Below, piece after piece: positions 1 to 8,956 of a stretch of 64,000 nt of DNA. Below the pieces are notes generated by a model. It saw only the letters and a program-made list of their open reading frames with translations. It did not search any database and was not told the DNA's origin. How positions within the stretch are numbered: position 1 is the stretch's first letter; each line of letters starts with the position of its first letter. The DNA comes from Rufibacter psychrotolerans. Its GTDB lineage: Bacteria; Bacteroidota; Bacteroidia; Cytophagales; Hymenobacteraceae. The stretch lies in the NCBI RefSeq assembly GCF_016924645.1, contig NZ_JAFFJV010000011.1, forward strand, positions 62,001 to 126,000. Reading direction: 5' to 3'. The translations under genes were made by a program, and so were the position numbers.

Positions 1-2193
1 TATTTCAGCTACCACAACAACCTGGTTATCAGCCCCAGCCCGGTACTGGTGGAGGAGATCATCCGGAAGATCAACCGGGGGCAGCTGGAGTCGCCGGCCA
101 AGGACTACAAGAACACCAATTACCTGAGCCAGCCAGACGTATACGCCAACGTCTTCATCAACTACCAGCACCTGCCCGATTTATTGGGCGTTTTCCTGAA
201 AAAAGACCTGCTGGACGACGTGAACCTGCTCAGCAGCCTCTGCCGCAGCAGCCTGCTGGAACTCAAACTAGACAACAACCGGCTTTTCCTGAACGGCTTC
301 TCGTACCCCGAGACGGTGGAGGGCTCCCTCTATAGCCGGGTAAAGGGGCACCCGGCCAAGTCGTTCAAGATGCGGGAGGTGCTGCCCACCCGCGCCGCCG
401 TAGTGCTGCACCTGGGCCTGAACCAGATGGGTACCCTGCGCCCGGGGGCCGAAGCAGCAGAAGGCACGTTCCTGGATTCGCTTTCTACCTCGTTCGCGGG
501 GGAGCTGGGCCTTTGCTACCTGGAGGCCTACGACACCAAAACCGCCCCCGAGAAGGTACTCTTCGCCCAGGCCTCCAACCCGGCGTACACCCAGCGGCTC
601 TTGAACCGGCTGCAGCCGGGCCGCACCGCCGGCACTGAGGAAAAGCACGGGAAAAATATCATCCGGTTACTCACCACCAAAGAACTGCCGCAGCAACTCT
701 TCGGGGAGCTGTTCAAGGGCTTTGAGCAGACCTATTATACCACACTGGGACCCTACATCCTGTTCACCGATGACGTGGCCACCATGCGCTCGCTGCTCAC
801 CGAGGTGGAGGAGGGGAAAGTGTGGAGCCAGACCGAGGCCCTGGAACCCTTGCTCACTGAGTCGCAGCAGGAAGACAACATCGGGCTTTTCGTGAACACC
901 AGCCACGCCTGGAACCTGCTGTTGCGGGCCATGAGTCCCCAAAAGCAGACCAGCCTGATCCGGAACAGCTCTATCATCAAGAAGTTCAATTACTTCAGCG
1001 TGCAGTTCAGCGCAGCCCAGGACCAGTTCTACACCAGTTACCTGCTGCGCCACCAGGTTGAGTCGTCGGTGAAGAAGGTGCTGGCCAACCAGGGCATCCG
1101 GCAAGAGACCAGTTTTCCGTTCAAGAGCCGCCTTGTGGCCGGACCGTTTCTGACCCGTTTTCCGGTAGACAACAGCGAAGAGCTGGTGGTGCAGGACTCG
1201 GCCTTGGTGCTGTACGGCATTGGGGCCGAACAGGGCCGCCGCAACTGGACCGACACGCTGTATTCCCGCATCATGGGGCCAGTGCAGCAACTTCCCTACG
1301 GCGCAGACAAGCGGCCCAAATACTTCTTTGCCACCAGCAACAGCCTGCACTGCATAGACAAGAACGGCAACGAGGTAGAGAACTTCCCCTTTATCCTGGG
1401 CGACTCCATCAGGCTGCAGCGCCTCACGGTGTTTGACTATGACAAGTCCGGCGATTACCGGCTGGCCGCCGATGACAACCTGGGCAACCTCTTCATCTTG
1501 GACATGCAGGGCAACATACAGCCGGGCTGGGGCCCCATGCGCCTGGACGGCCGCCTGGCCGCGGCGCCGCAGCACGTGAAGGTGAACGGCCGCAACGTGG
1601 TGCTGGTGGTGCTGGAGAATGGGGTGGTGTACGCGTTTGGCGAGCAGGGCGAACCTTACCCGGGCTTTCCCATCAACCTGAACGCCAGCCTGCGGTCGGG
1701 GTTGTTTGCCAAGCCGGGCATCTCGTTCCGGCGGTCTTTGTTCACCACGGTGACGCAGAGCGGCGAAATCATCACCTTTGACCTTACCGGCGAGGTGGTG
1801 CAGCGCCAGCAATTGCTGCGGCCCGACCGACGCAGCACGTTCAAACTGGTGCCCGAGGCGGGTGGCAAATCGTACATCATCGCCCGCTCAGACCCGGGAC
1901 GGGTGGCCCTGTTTGCCCAGGACGGCAAGTTGCTGCTGGACCGTCGCTTTGTCACGTCCTCGGCCAAAGAGGTGCAGTACTTCCACTTTGGGGGAGACCG
2001 CAAACTGTACGTGATCTGGGAAACCGGTCCGCGCAAGGCCTACCTGTTTGACGTGCAGGCGCAGCCCCTGGGGCAGGAGCCCATCAACACCAGCCAGCCG
2101 GTAAGCGTGCGCTACAACGAGGTGCAGAACCAATTCACCATTTTCTCTTCCCACCACCGGGCTCTGCAGAAAACCATTGTGCAGGGGCGCTAA
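1..2193 (+). CDS. Beta-propeller protein, 5'-truncated by the window
   Basis: The reading frame is open from base 1 (in-frame YFSYHNNLVIS before the first internal GTG at 49), so the real start lies outside the window. About 730 residues are visible. The C-terminal half (from about residue 400) has repeated blades of the kind 'NSLHCIDKNGNEVENFPF', 'GNLFILDMQGNIQPGW' and 'GVVYAFGEQGEPYPGFP', which resemble PQQ/VCBS-type beta-propeller repeats. The N-terminal half is an unrecognised alpha/beta region. I cannot assign a function; proteins of this shape in Bacteroidota are usually annotated as hypothetical, and an envelope location is only a guess. A palindromic repeat copy begins 3 bases after the stop. 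Coding is certain from frame length and composition; function is unknown. Confidence 0.75.
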   Translation, partial: YFSYHNNLVISPSPVLVEEIIRKINRGQLESPAKDYKNTNYLSQPDVYANVFINYQHLPDLLGVFLKKDLLDDVNLLSSLCRSSLLELKLDNNRLFLNGFSYPETVEGSLYSRVKGHPAKSFKMREVLPTRAAVVLHLGLNQMGTLRPGAEAAEGTFLDSLSTSFAGELGLCYLEAYDTKTAPEKVLFAQASNPAYTQRLLNRLQPGRTAGTEEKHGKNIIRLLTTKELPQQLFGELFKGFEQTYYTTLGPYILFTDDVATMRSLLTEVEEGKVWSQTEALEPLLTESQQEDNIGLFVNTSHAWNLLLRAMSPQKQTSLIRNSSIIKKFNYFSVQFSAAQDQFYTSYLLRHQVESSVKKVLANQGIRQETSFPFKSRLVAGPFLTRFPVDNSEELVVQDSALVLYGIGAEQGRRNWTDTLYSRIMGPVQQLPYGADKRPKYFFATSNSLHCIDKNGNEVENFPFILGDSIRLQRLTVFDYDKSGDYRLAADDNLGNLFILDMQGNIQPGWGPMRLDGRLAAAPQHVKVNGRNVVLVVLENGVVYAFGEQGEPYPGFPINLNASLRSGLFAKPGISFRRSLFTTVTQSGEIITFDLTGEVVQRQQLLRPDRRSTFKLVPEAGGKSYIIARSDPGRVALFAQDGKLLLDRRFVTSSAKEVQYFHFGGDRKLYVIWETGPRKAYLFDVQAQPLGQEPINTSQPVSVRYNEVQNQFTIFSSHHRALQKTIVQGR

Positions 2194-2195
2194 AG

Positions 2196-2231
2196 GTTTT
2201 GGGGCCGTTTTCACCAAAACAGCCCCAAAAC
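2196..2231. repeat. Nested palindromic repeat, copy 1
   Basis: Outer arms GTTTTGGGGC and GCCCCAAAAC are perfect complements. An inner GTTTT/AAAAC pair sits around a short loop. It starts 3 bases after the propeller stop codon. Confidence 0.8.
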
Positions 2232-2315
2232 GCGCTTTTTGCCGGTTATTAGCAGATTACGGCAAGCAACTAAGCCGCTGAAAATTACTTGGCAAAAATT
2301 TTTTCCGGCGGAACG

Positions 2316-2346
2316 TATGTATATACATTAGTTGTTTATACATTTG
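2316..2346 (+). promoter_or_regulatory. Bacteroidota-type promoter of yceI-family gene
   Basis: The -7 box TACATTTG (2339-2346) matches TAnnTTTG exactly. TATG at 2316-2319 lies exactly 19 bases upstream, where the TTTG -33 element is expected. The transcript would start near 2353, about 20 bases before the ATG. Confidence 0.65.
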
Positions 2347-2372
2347 CAGCACTTAACTATTAAGTCAACCAA

Positions 2373-2963
2373 ATGAAAGTAAGAAATACAGTTTTATTGG
2401 CGCTGGTGGCGCTGGTAACGTTTGCCTTCGTGGGCAAGGGAGTAGACTACAAAGTGGTAAAGAACCAGTCTAAAGTAAACTGGAGAGGTACCAAGGTAAC
2501 TGGTGAGCACTCTGGGGCCATCAACGTGGCTGAAGGCAGCCTGAAAAGCGACGGCAAAAACATCCTGGGCGGTACGTTCACCATTGACATGAACTCCATC
2601 ACCTGCACCGACATCACCGATGAGAAGATGAACCAGAACCTGGTGGGTCACCTGAAGTCTGATGATTTCTTCAGCTCGGCCAAATACCCTAAGGCTACGC
2701 TGGTGATCAACAAGGTAACGCCTAAAGGCAAAGGCCAATACACGGTGGCCGGTGACCTTACCATCAAAGGCATCAAACATCCGGTAGTGTTCCCGGCTAC
2801 CATTCAGCACGCCGGCAACCAGATCAAGGCCAAAGCCAACATTACCGTTGACAGAACCAAATATGACATCAAATACGGTTCAGGTAGCTTCTTTGACAAC
2901 CTGGGCGACAAAGCCATCAGCAACGAGTTTGAGCTGAAAGTTGACTTGGTGGCTCAGAAATAA
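2373..2963 (+). CDS. YceI family protein, secreted
   Basis: This 196-residue protein starts with a signal peptide (MKVRNTVLLALVALVTFAFVG), followed by a YceI domain: 'YKVVKNQSKVNWRGTKVTGEHSG', 'GGTFTIDMNSI' and the family signature 'GDLTIKGIKHPVVFPA'. YceI proteins are eight-stranded lipocalin-like barrels that bind isoprenoid or other amphiphilic ligands in the periplasm; the ligand cannot be read from sequence. The gene stands alone, with a well-formed promoter at 2316-2346 and a terminator at 2986-3030. Start ATG 2373 is supported by the signal peptide and by the promoter position. Confidence 0.93.
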   Translation: MKVRNTVLLALVALVTFAFVGKGVDYKVVKNQSKVNWRGTKVTGEHSGAINVAEGSLKSDGKNILGGTFTIDMNSITCTDITDEKMNQNLVGHLKSDDFFSSAKYPKATLVINKVTPKGKGQYTVAGDLTIKGIKHPVVFPATIQHAGNQIKAKANITVDRTKYDIKYGSGSFFDNLGDKAISNEFELKVDLVAQK

Positions 2964-2985
2964 GCTTACCCGTTTTTCATGATAG

Positions 2986-3030
2986 ATGCCCTGCGGCCGA
3001 AGCTAACGCTTTCCGCGGGGCATTTTCTTT
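2986..3030 (+). terminator. Rho-independent terminator of the YceI gene
   Basis: An 11-bp stem ATGCCCTGCGG / CCGCGGGGCAT (one wobble pair) is followed by TTTTCTTTT on the plus strand. Confidence 0.75.
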
Positions 3031-3068
3031 TCTGGCCCTTCGGCCTGGGCCGCAACCGGGTTGGTGGG

Positions 3069-4193
3069 TTAGTCTTTGGAGAGCCAGCCTTTGCGGTAGA
3101 AGTAGTACACCATGCCTCCCACCACCAGGGCCATGAAGCCTAGCAGGGTCACGTAGCCGTACGGATGGTATAGCTCTGGCATGTTCAGCGGGTTGAGGCC
3201 GCCCCTGGGGTTTTCGCGGGAGAAGTTCATGCCGTACACGCCCACAATGAAACTGAGGGGAATGAAGATGGTGGAGATCATGGTGAGCACCTTCATGACC
3301 TCGTTCATGCGGTTGCTCACGTTGGAGAGGTACAGGTCGGTGAGGCTGCTGGTGGTCTCGCGGTAGTTGTCTACCAGGTCCATGAGCTGCACGCAGTGGT
3401 CGTAGATGTCCTTGAAGTAGAGCTTGAGCTCGTGCGGCACCAGTTGGTCGTCCATGCGCAGGATCTCGTTGATCTTGTCGCGCTCGGGCCACACAATGCG
3501 GCGGATTTTCACCACCTCCCGCTTCAGGTCCAGGATCTGGCTGAGGAGTTGCCGGTTGGGGCTCCGGAACAGGCAGTCCTCCAGGTCCTCGGCGTACTCG
3601 CCCAACTGGGCCATGGCGGGGAAGTAGTTGTCCAGCACCACATCCAGGATGGCGTAGGCCAGGTACAGGACCGGTTTGCGGCGGATGGCGCCTTTGCCGC
3701 CTTTGATGCGCTCGCGCAGGATGTCCAGGCAGTCCTCGTAATCGCTCTGGAAGGTGAGCACGTAGTTGTGGCCGGTGAAGAGCGAGAGCTGGTCATCGTC
3801 AATCTTCTTTTCCGGGGTGAAGGTGATCATGCGCGAGACAATGAACAGGCGGTTGCCCTCTTCCTCCAGCTTGGGCCGCTGGTAGTCGTTCACCACGTCT
3901 TCCATCTGCAGGGGATGGATCTGGAAGTCTGCCATCATGCGCTCCAGCAGTTGGCGGTTGCCGTAGCCGCGCACGTCAATCCAGTGGCGGGCCTCGGGTG
4001 CTTCGCGGAAGACCTCCAGCAGCTGGTCATAGTCTGAGAACTCGCGGGCTTGGTACCACTCCTCATCAAACGAGACCAGGAAAAGCCGGGGCGTGAGCGC
4101 GTCTGCGGCAATGTTCAGTGAGCCGGGTTTCTGGCCCACGGCCCTGTCTAAGATGCTTTTGGTGGCCTGTTTAGAAGCGGGAATGGTTTGCAT
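3069..4193 (-). CDS. corA: Magnesium/cobalt transport protein CorA
   Basis: The 374-residue protein has the CorA layout: a long cytoplasmic alpha/beta N-terminal domain, an extended coiled stalk (about residues 190-300, 'LDLKREVVKIRRIVWPERDKINEIL'), and two C-terminal membrane helices. The first helix ends in 'GVYGMNF', the GMN signature that forms the pore entrance. The second (MALVVGGMVYYFYRKGW) ends in a basic tail. CorA forms a pentameric Mg2+ channel in the inner membrane. It is a single gene, and a near-consensus -7 box (TACCTTTC) lies at 4219-4226, about 26 bases before the ATG. Confidence 0.95.
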   Translation of the reverse strand: MQTIPASKQATKSILDRAVGQKPGSLNIAADALTPRLFLVSFDEEWYQAREFSDYDQLLEVFREAPEARHWIDVRGYGNRQLLERMMADFQIHPLQMEDVVNDYQRPKLEEEGNRLFIVSRMITFTPEKKIDDDQLSLFTGHNYVLTFQSDYEDCLDILRERIKGGKGAIRRKPVLYLAYAILDVVLDNYFPAMAQLGEYAEDLEDCLFRSPNRQLLSQILDLKREVVKIRRIVWPERDKINEILRMDDQLVPHELKLYFKDIYDHCVQLMDLVDNYRETTSSLTDLYLSNVSNRMNEVMKVLTMISTIFIPLSFIVGVYGMNFSRENPRGGLNPLNMPELYHPYGYVTLLGFMALVVGGMVYYFYRKGWLSKD

Positions 4194-4323
4194 GGGGCTC
4201 TGGTAAACGGATTGCTCTGAAAGGTACGTACGTTGTTGTCACTCTCTTTGAAAGGTAAGCGGAGGTTGCGCCCGTTTTAGGCTTCTTTTTCTAAAAAAAG
4301 GCTGAAAACAGGGGCACCAGTTC

Positions 4324-4917
4324 TTACGGCTCCAGGATGGTTCCGTTCTTCTCAAACTGGGCGGCCGCCTGCGGCGCCAGGCTGGTGCGCACCTCCACGG
4401 TGAGCCGGCAATCTAACCCGAAGTCCTGCTGGCGCACGGGCAGGTCCAGGTCCTTCACCACTTTCATGATGTCGTTCATCTGCTCGTAGGCGAACTGGAC
4501 GGTTAACAGCGTGGTTTCGTGGCGTTCTATGATCTGGGCCTGCTCCAGGGCATCGGCGGTGGCGGTTTTATACGCGTGGATGAGCCCACCCACGCCCAGT
4601 TTAACGCCCCCGAAATACCGGATCACCACCACCAGCACGTTGCTCAGCCCCATGGATTTGATCTGCCCCAGAATAGGGTCCCCGGCCGAGTGGTTGGGTT
4701 CGCCGTCGTCGTTGGCGCGGTAAATGGCCCGGGCCGCGCCCAGCAGGTAGGCATAGCAGTGGTGCCGAGCATCAAAATACTCTTTCCGCAGCCCGGTCAG
4801 GATTTCCTTTACCTCCTCCTCAGAGCGCACCGGGTAAGCCTTGGCAATGAACTTGCTGCCTTTCTCCTTGTACAGCCCCTCCACGGGCGCAACGATGGTG
4901 CGGTAGGTGTCCTCCAT
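4324..4917 (-). CDS. IMPACT family (YigZ-like) protein
   Basis: The 197-residue protein has the UPF0029/IMPACT fold: 'KGSKFIAKAYPV', 'RHHCYAYLLG', 'NDDGEPNHSAGDPILGQI', 'VLVVVIRYFGGVKLGVGGL', and a C-terminal YigZ-type domain. Its biochemical role is not settled; eukaryotic IMPACT regulates GCN2. I place the start at ATG 4917 (MEDTYRT). The frame stays open further upstream, but that stretch runs into the divergent gene's region and lacks family similarity. A perfect -7 box at 4924-4931 lies only 6 bases before this ATG, which suggests a leaderless or nearly leaderless transcript. Confidence 0.9.
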   Translation of the reverse strand: MEDTYRTIVAPVEGLYKEKGSKFIAKAYPVRSEEEVKEILTGLRKEYFDARHHCYAYLLGAARAIYRANDDGEPNHSAGDPILGQIKSMGLSNVLVVVIRYFGGVKLGVGGLIHAYKTATADALEQAQIIERHETTLLTVQFAYEQMNDIMKVVKDLDLPVRQQDFGLDCRLTVEVRTSLAPQAAAQFEKNGTILEP

Positions 4918-4923
4918 GGAGGG

Positions 4924-4931
4924 CAAAAGTA
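4924..4931 (-). promoter_or_regulatory. -7 promoter box of the IMPACT gene
   Basis: TACTTTTG on the minus strand matches TAnnTTTG exactly. It lies so close to ATG 4917 that transcription probably starts at or next to the start codon. No clear -33 element is seen. Confidence 0.5.
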
Positions 4932-5066
4932 CGAAAGGAATATGATTTAGAGCTGACTGGCGTTTGGGAAAGGGTAAAAGGGGAGTAAACTTCAGGTTAC
5001 CTGTAATATCAGGGTTTACAGGATGATTTCTGCAGCATTTCCTCAGGTTTGCGTAATTTCGGGCCG

Positions 5067-5483
5067 ATGAAATACGAAGCTCCCTACTTGGTTCCCTTTC
5101 TGCAGATTTCTGATGCCTCTGGAAATATTGCCTCCACACAAGATATGAGCGGCTTACCTTTCCCGGCCAACCGCATCTTCTGGGTGTTTGGGGCAGCCCC
5201 GGGGAGCGTGCGCGGGGGGCATGCCCACAAGACCACAAAGGAAATTCTTACGGTTGTAAAGGGGCAGGTACGGGTTGAAACCGAATCAGCGTACGGAAAC
5301 CATTCCTTCTTTCTGGAGAACCTTTCCCAGGGGCTTTACATTCCCCCGTTTTGCTGGATAACGGTTCATCTGGAGCCTGAAACCATCCTGTGCTGCATCA
5401 CTTCCAGTTACTTTGATGAGGCCGATTACATCAGGGAATATGGTGAGTTCAAAGCACTTTTAGGAGGTGTTAACCAAAGATAA
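5067..5483 (+). CDS. FdtA/QdtA-type cupin, dTDP-4-keto-6-deoxyhexose 3,4-ketoisomerase
   Basis: The 138-residue single-domain cupin belongs to the FdtA/QdtA/WxcM family. It carries the family signature 'RGGHAHKTTKEI' (His52 and His54) and 'GLYIPPFCWITVHLEPETILCCITS'. Family members move the keto group of dTDP-4-keto-6-deoxyglucose from C4 to C3 so that an aminotransferase can act. The product (Fuc3N or Qui3N series) cannot be decided from sequence. It is first in a tight run with a GNAT-like gene (14-bp gap) and an FdtB-like aminotransferase. Start ATG 5067; TAATTTCG at 5054-5061 may be a variant -7 box. Confidence 0.88.
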   Translation: MKYEAPYLVPFLQISDASGNIASTQDMSGLPFPANRIFWVFGAAPGSVRGGHAHKTTKEILTVVKGQVRVETESAYGNHSFFLENLSQGLYIPPFCWITVHLEPETILCCITSSYFDEADYIREYGEFKALLGGVNQR

Positions 5484-5497
5484 CTGCGGGAATTTGT

Positions 5498-6427
5498 ATG
5501 GAAGTACGCGCATATGAGGCTACAAGGGAGAAGGAGTGGGATGCATTTGTACAAACTGCCAAGAACGGACATTTCATGTTCCAGAGGCGCTACATGGAGT
5601 ACCATGCCCACCGGTTCAAAGATGCATCCCTGCTGTTCTACCACAAGCAGAAGCTGCTTGCCCTGCTTCCCGCGCACCTAGACGGACAAGTTCTGGCTAG
5701 CCACAAAGGCCTTACTTTCGGAGGGATTCTGTGCGATGTCTCCATGACGTTTGCTTTGATGCAGGAAGTCTTCTCCGCCTTGAAGAAGTACCTTCGGGCG
5801 AACAACGTCACCTCGGTCTTTTATAAAGCGATTCCAACGTGCTACCATCAAATTCCGGCATCTGAAGACGTAGCGGTGTTAACCGTGCTGCGCGCCAAGA
5901 TAGTTGCCAGAGACCTGGTAAGCGTGGTTGATTTAACTACCCCAATCAAGTATTACAAAGGGGTACGGTGGGGGATTCAGAAGGCCAGGAAGGCAGGATT
6001 GGAAATAAGAAAGACCAATGATGTCGCCTCTTTTCTCCAGATCATGGCTGGGGTGTTGGCGGGTAAATACGGGTTGCAAACTGCCCACACTGCGGAAGAA
6101 TTGAAAATGCTCCTGGGGGCTTTCCCTGAGCAAATCTCCCTTGTCTGTGTTTTTGAGGGGAAGCAGATGCTGGGCGGCACCTTGTTGTTCCTGACCAAAC
6201 GGGTGGTACATGCCCAGTACATTGGCATGTCAGAGAGAGGGAAGGAGCTGGCAGCCACACCTTTCTTGCTAGACTCCATTTTTCAGTTCTACCGGGGCAA
6301 GAAGCAGTCTTTCAGCTTTGGTACCTCACAGGGTGGGGAATATGTGAATGAAAAGCTCCTGTACTTCAAAGAAAGCATGGGAGCCCGGGCCCTTTTGCAG
6401 GAGCAGTATCTGCTCCATTTTGACTGA
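5498..6427 (+). CDS. GNAT/FemAB-like acyltransferase of the Fdt locus
   Basis: The 309-residue protein resembles the GNAT superfamily in its FemAB-like two-half form: 'EVRAYEATREKEWDAFVQTAKNGHFMFQRRYMEYH' at the N-terminus and 'LVCVFEGKQMLGGTLLFLTKRVVHAQYIGMSERG' in the C-terminal half, with a late 'FSFGTSQGGEYVNEKLLYFKESMG' motif typical of these sugar-locus enzymes. It probably acylates the amino sugar made by its neighbours, taking the place of the hexapeptide-repeat acetyltransferase FdtC; this is inference. It lies 14 bp after the ketoisomerase and 16 bp before the aminotransferase. Confidence 0.75.
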   Translation: MEVRAYEATREKEWDAFVQTAKNGHFMFQRRYMEYHAHRFKDASLLFYHKQKLLALLPAHLDGQVLASHKGLTFGGILCDVSMTFALMQEVFSALKKYLRANNVTSVFYKAIPTCYHQIPASEDVAVLTVLRAKIVARDLVSVVDLTTPIKYYKGVRWGIQKARKAGLEIRKTNDVASFLQIMAGVLAGKYGLQTAHTAEELKMLLGAFPEQISLVCVFEGKQMLGGTLLFLTKRVVHAQYIGMSERGKELAATPFLLDSIFQFYRGKKQSFSFGTSQGGEYVNEKLLYFKESMGARALLQEQYLLHFD

Positions 6428-6443
6428 TAACCTACCACCAATC

Positions 6444-7553
6444 ATGACTGTACCATTCAATACTTTCCGTGATTTTCCGCAGGGGCTCACCCAAGAAGTG
6501 GAAGAGGCTGTAATAACCGAGCTACGCAGCAACCAGTTGATCTTAGGACCCGCCGTTACCAGGTTTGAGCGGGAATTTGCCCAATATTTGGGCGGCGGAG
6601 AGGTAATTGGCGTAGGCAACGGGTACGATGCTCTGGTGCTGAGTCTTAAAAGTCTGGGCATAACGCAAGGCGACGAGGTCATAGTACCCGCCAACGGGTA
6701 CATTGCCACCATTAACGCCGTGCAGCAGTTGGGCGCAACTCCGGTTTTTGCGGAGCCTGATGCCCATACCTATAACCTGACCGCGCAATCCGCTGCTTCT
6801 GCTGTTACCAGTAGAACCAAAGTGCTGCTTCCCATTCACCTGTATGGCCAGGCCTGTGAGATGGATGCCCTGATGCAGCTTTGTCAGCAGCATGACTTGG
6901 CGCTGGTAGAAGACTTTGCCCAGGCGCACGGGGCCTGGTACAAGGGCAACAGGGTAGGCACATTCGGGAAAATAAACGCGACCAGCTTTTACCCCACCAA
7001 AAATCTAGGGGCGGTAGGAGACGGCGGGGCTGTGGTCACCCAGGATGAGGAGTTGGCGCATTGGGTAAGACAGCACCATAATTATGGGCAAACCAGGCGC
7101 TATGAGTACGCGCAGGTGGGCGTAAATTCCCGCTTAGACTCACTGCAGGCAGCCGTGTTGTCGGTTAAGCTGGCTGCTCTGGATACGCTAAATAGTGAGC
7201 GGAAGAAGTTGGCAGCCACGTACCACCAGCAATTAGATGCGGTTGGGGACTTGGTGTTGCCCCAGGTAGGTAGTGATAGCACAGACCACGTGTACCACCT
7301 CTACGTTATCCGTACCGCCAGACGAGATGCCTTGCAGCAGTACCTGCTGGAGAAAGGTATCCAGACCCTTATCCATTACCCCATTCCGCCCCATCTGCAG
7401 AAGGCGTACCAGCACCTGGGCTACAAAAAAGGCGACTTCCCCATCACGGAAGAACTGGCCGCCACTAGCTTAAGTCTGCCCTTGTTCCCGGGAATGACGG
7501 AGGCGGAGCAGGACTACGTGATTGAGCAGATCCAAGCGTTTTTCGCCTCCTGA
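6444..7553 (+). CDS. FdtB/QdtB-type sugar aminotransferase (DegT/DnrJ/EryC1/StrS)
   Basis: The 369-residue PLP-dependent aminotransferase has 'GNGYDALVLSLKSLGI', 'DEVIVPANGYIATINAV', 'PIHLYGQ', 'VEDFAQAHGA' and the PLP-lysine motif 'SFYPTKNLGAVGDGGAV' (Lys186). DegT family members next to FdtA-type ketoisomerases aminate dTDP-3-keto-6-deoxyhexose at C3. ATG 6444 (MTVPFNTF) is chosen; the frame extends further upstream into the preceding gene, but those residues are not family-like. Confidence 0.92.
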   Translation: MTVPFNTFRDFPQGLTQEVEEAVITELRSNQLILGPAVTRFEREFAQYLGGGEVIGVGNGYDALVLSLKSLGITQGDEVIVPANGYIATINAVQQLGATPVFAEPDAHTYNLTAQSAASAVTSRTKVLLPIHLYGQACEMDALMQLCQQHDLALVEDFAQAHGAWYKGNRVGTFGKINATSFYPTKNLGAVGDGGAVVTQDEELAHWVRQHHNYGQTRRYEYAQVGVNSRLDSLQAAVLSVKLAALDTLNSERKKLAATYHQQLDAVGDLVLPQVGSDSTDHVYHLYVIRTARRDALQQYLLEKGIQTLIHYPIPPHLQKAYQHLGYKKGDFPITEELAATSLSLPLFPGMTEAEQDYVIEQIQAFFAS

Positions 7554-7678
7554 GGCAGGTAACAAGTAGTCTGTTTCAAAGCTGTTTTTCTGATTTCTGC
7601 GGCAAAACGTCTTGGCAGCAGGCTTGTGGGTAGACGGCAAATTGCCCGAGTTGACGTAATTTCTTCGTAGTTTGCGAA

Positions 7679-8956
7679 ATGGCTCAGAAGCAGCACGTGC
7701 GGCAATTTTTGGGGAATTCAGTTTGGTCGGGGTTGTCCACGGTGGCCCGGGCGGGTAGTTCGCTTCTCATCAACAAGTTGTTTGCCGTCTATTACGGCCC
7801 GCTGGGCATCACCCTGCTGGCCCACTTCCAGAACCTGGTCGCGCTGCTCACCACGCTCCCCAACAGCGGCATCAATGTGGGGCTCATCCGCCACCTGGCG
7901 CAGCACGAACCGGAATCCCCCGAGTATCGGTCTTTCTTCTGGGCCGGACTCCTACTCAACGCGGCTACTTTCGTGGGAGTGGTAGGGACGGTGGCGCTGT
8001 TCCCGGACTTTTTCCTGGAGCGGTTCGGGGAGCAACTGCTGGGGCAGGAAAGCCAAGGAAGCCTCTGGGCGGTGGTGGGCTTGTTTGTTCTGCTCTTGTT
8101 GCAATTGTTTTGGCTGGCGGTGTTGTTGGCCCGGCAGGCGCTCAGGCCTTACGTCTGGCTGGGATTGTTGACTAGTATTACCAGCGTTGCTGTGACGTGG
8201 TGGGCCGTGGGCCGGGTGGAGCTGACCACCGCACTGGTTCTTTTCCTCACAGGGCAGTCGTTTACCGGGCTGGTGGGGCTGGCTGTGGTGTTCTCCAAGG
8301 GGCTGGTACCCGCCTGGCAACTTAGATTCCCAACCAGTGTGCTGCAAGATTTGGGCAAGTTCCTGGTCATGGCCTTGTCTACCTTGGTAGGCGCTAAGTT
8401 GGTGGACTTCGTGGTGCGGGAAATGGCCATTCAGCACTTCTCCTTGGTGGAAACGGGGCTCTGGCAGGCAGTTGCCAAGATCTCAGACAGCTACACCATG
8501 GTCTACATCTCCATTCTGGGCATGGTCTATTACCCCAAGATTGCCGCGTTGCTGCCTCAGCCCCAGGCCTTGCGGGAGTATGTGCGAACGGTGTTTTTCC
8601 TGCTGGTGCCTACAATAGCCGTAGGTTTGCTCACGTTTGGGTGGCTGCGCGATTTCTTTATCCAACTGCTGTTCCACCGTGATTTTCTGGCCGCCCGTGA
8701 GCTAATGGACTACCAACTCCTGGGCGATTTCCTGAAGATGACGGCCTGGGTGCTGTCCTATATTGTAACGGTACAGGCCCGCGTGAAACTGTACATCTTC
8801 ACCCAACTGGCTTCTGGGATAGTCTACGTGGCCCTGGTGGCTTGGCTGATGCCTCTGCTGGGCGTAGAGGGCCTGCCTTTGGCTCATGCGTTGCGTTACG
8901 CGGTGTACCTGCTCTTCCACCTGTACCTCTTCCGGTCGTATTTCTCTGCTACATGA
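7679..8956 (+). CDS. Polysaccharide flippase, Wzx/MATE-like
   Basis: The 425-residue protein is very hydrophobic with about 12 predicted membrane helices. It starts with 'GNSVWSGLSTVARAGSSLLINKLFAVYYGPLGITLLAHFQNL', a typical Wzx/O-antigen translocase opening. Such proteins move lipid-linked oligosaccharides across the inner membrane. The next gene, a glycosyltransferase, starts inside its stop codon (ATGA overlap at 8953-8956), so the two are translationally coupled. The start is at ATG 7679; a TAGTTTG box at 7668-7674 is just upstream. Confidence 0.88.
   Translation: MAQKQHVRQFLGNSVWSGLSTVARAGSSLLINKLFAVYYGPLGITLLAHFQNLVALLTTLPNSGINVGLIRHLAQHEPESPEYRSFFWAGLLLNAATFVGVVGTVALFPDFFLERFGEQLLGQESQGSLWAVVGLFVLLLLQLFWLAVLLARQALRPYVWLGLLTSITSVAVTWWAVGRVELTTALVLFLTGQSFTGLVGLAVVFSKGLVPAWQLRFPTSVLQDLGKFLVMALSTLVGAKLVDFVVREMAIQHFSLVETGLWQAVAKISDSYTMVYISILGMVYYPKIAALLPQPQALREYVRTVFFLLVPTIAVGLLTFGWLRDFFIQLLFHRDFLAARELMDYQLLGDFLKMTAWVLSYIVTVQARVKLYIFTQLASGIVYVALVAWLMPLLGVEGLPLAHALRYAVYLLFHLYLFRSYFSAT

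Noticed and set aside
667..1812. A 381-codon open frame on the minus strand across the first gene
   Set aside because: It lies wholly antisense to a clearly coding propeller gene and shows His/Gln/Val-rich shadow composition with no domain.
4918..5238. N-terminal extension of the IMPACT protein by 107 codons
   Set aside because: The extension is not family-like, overlaps the divergent gene, and lies upstream of the predicted transcript start.
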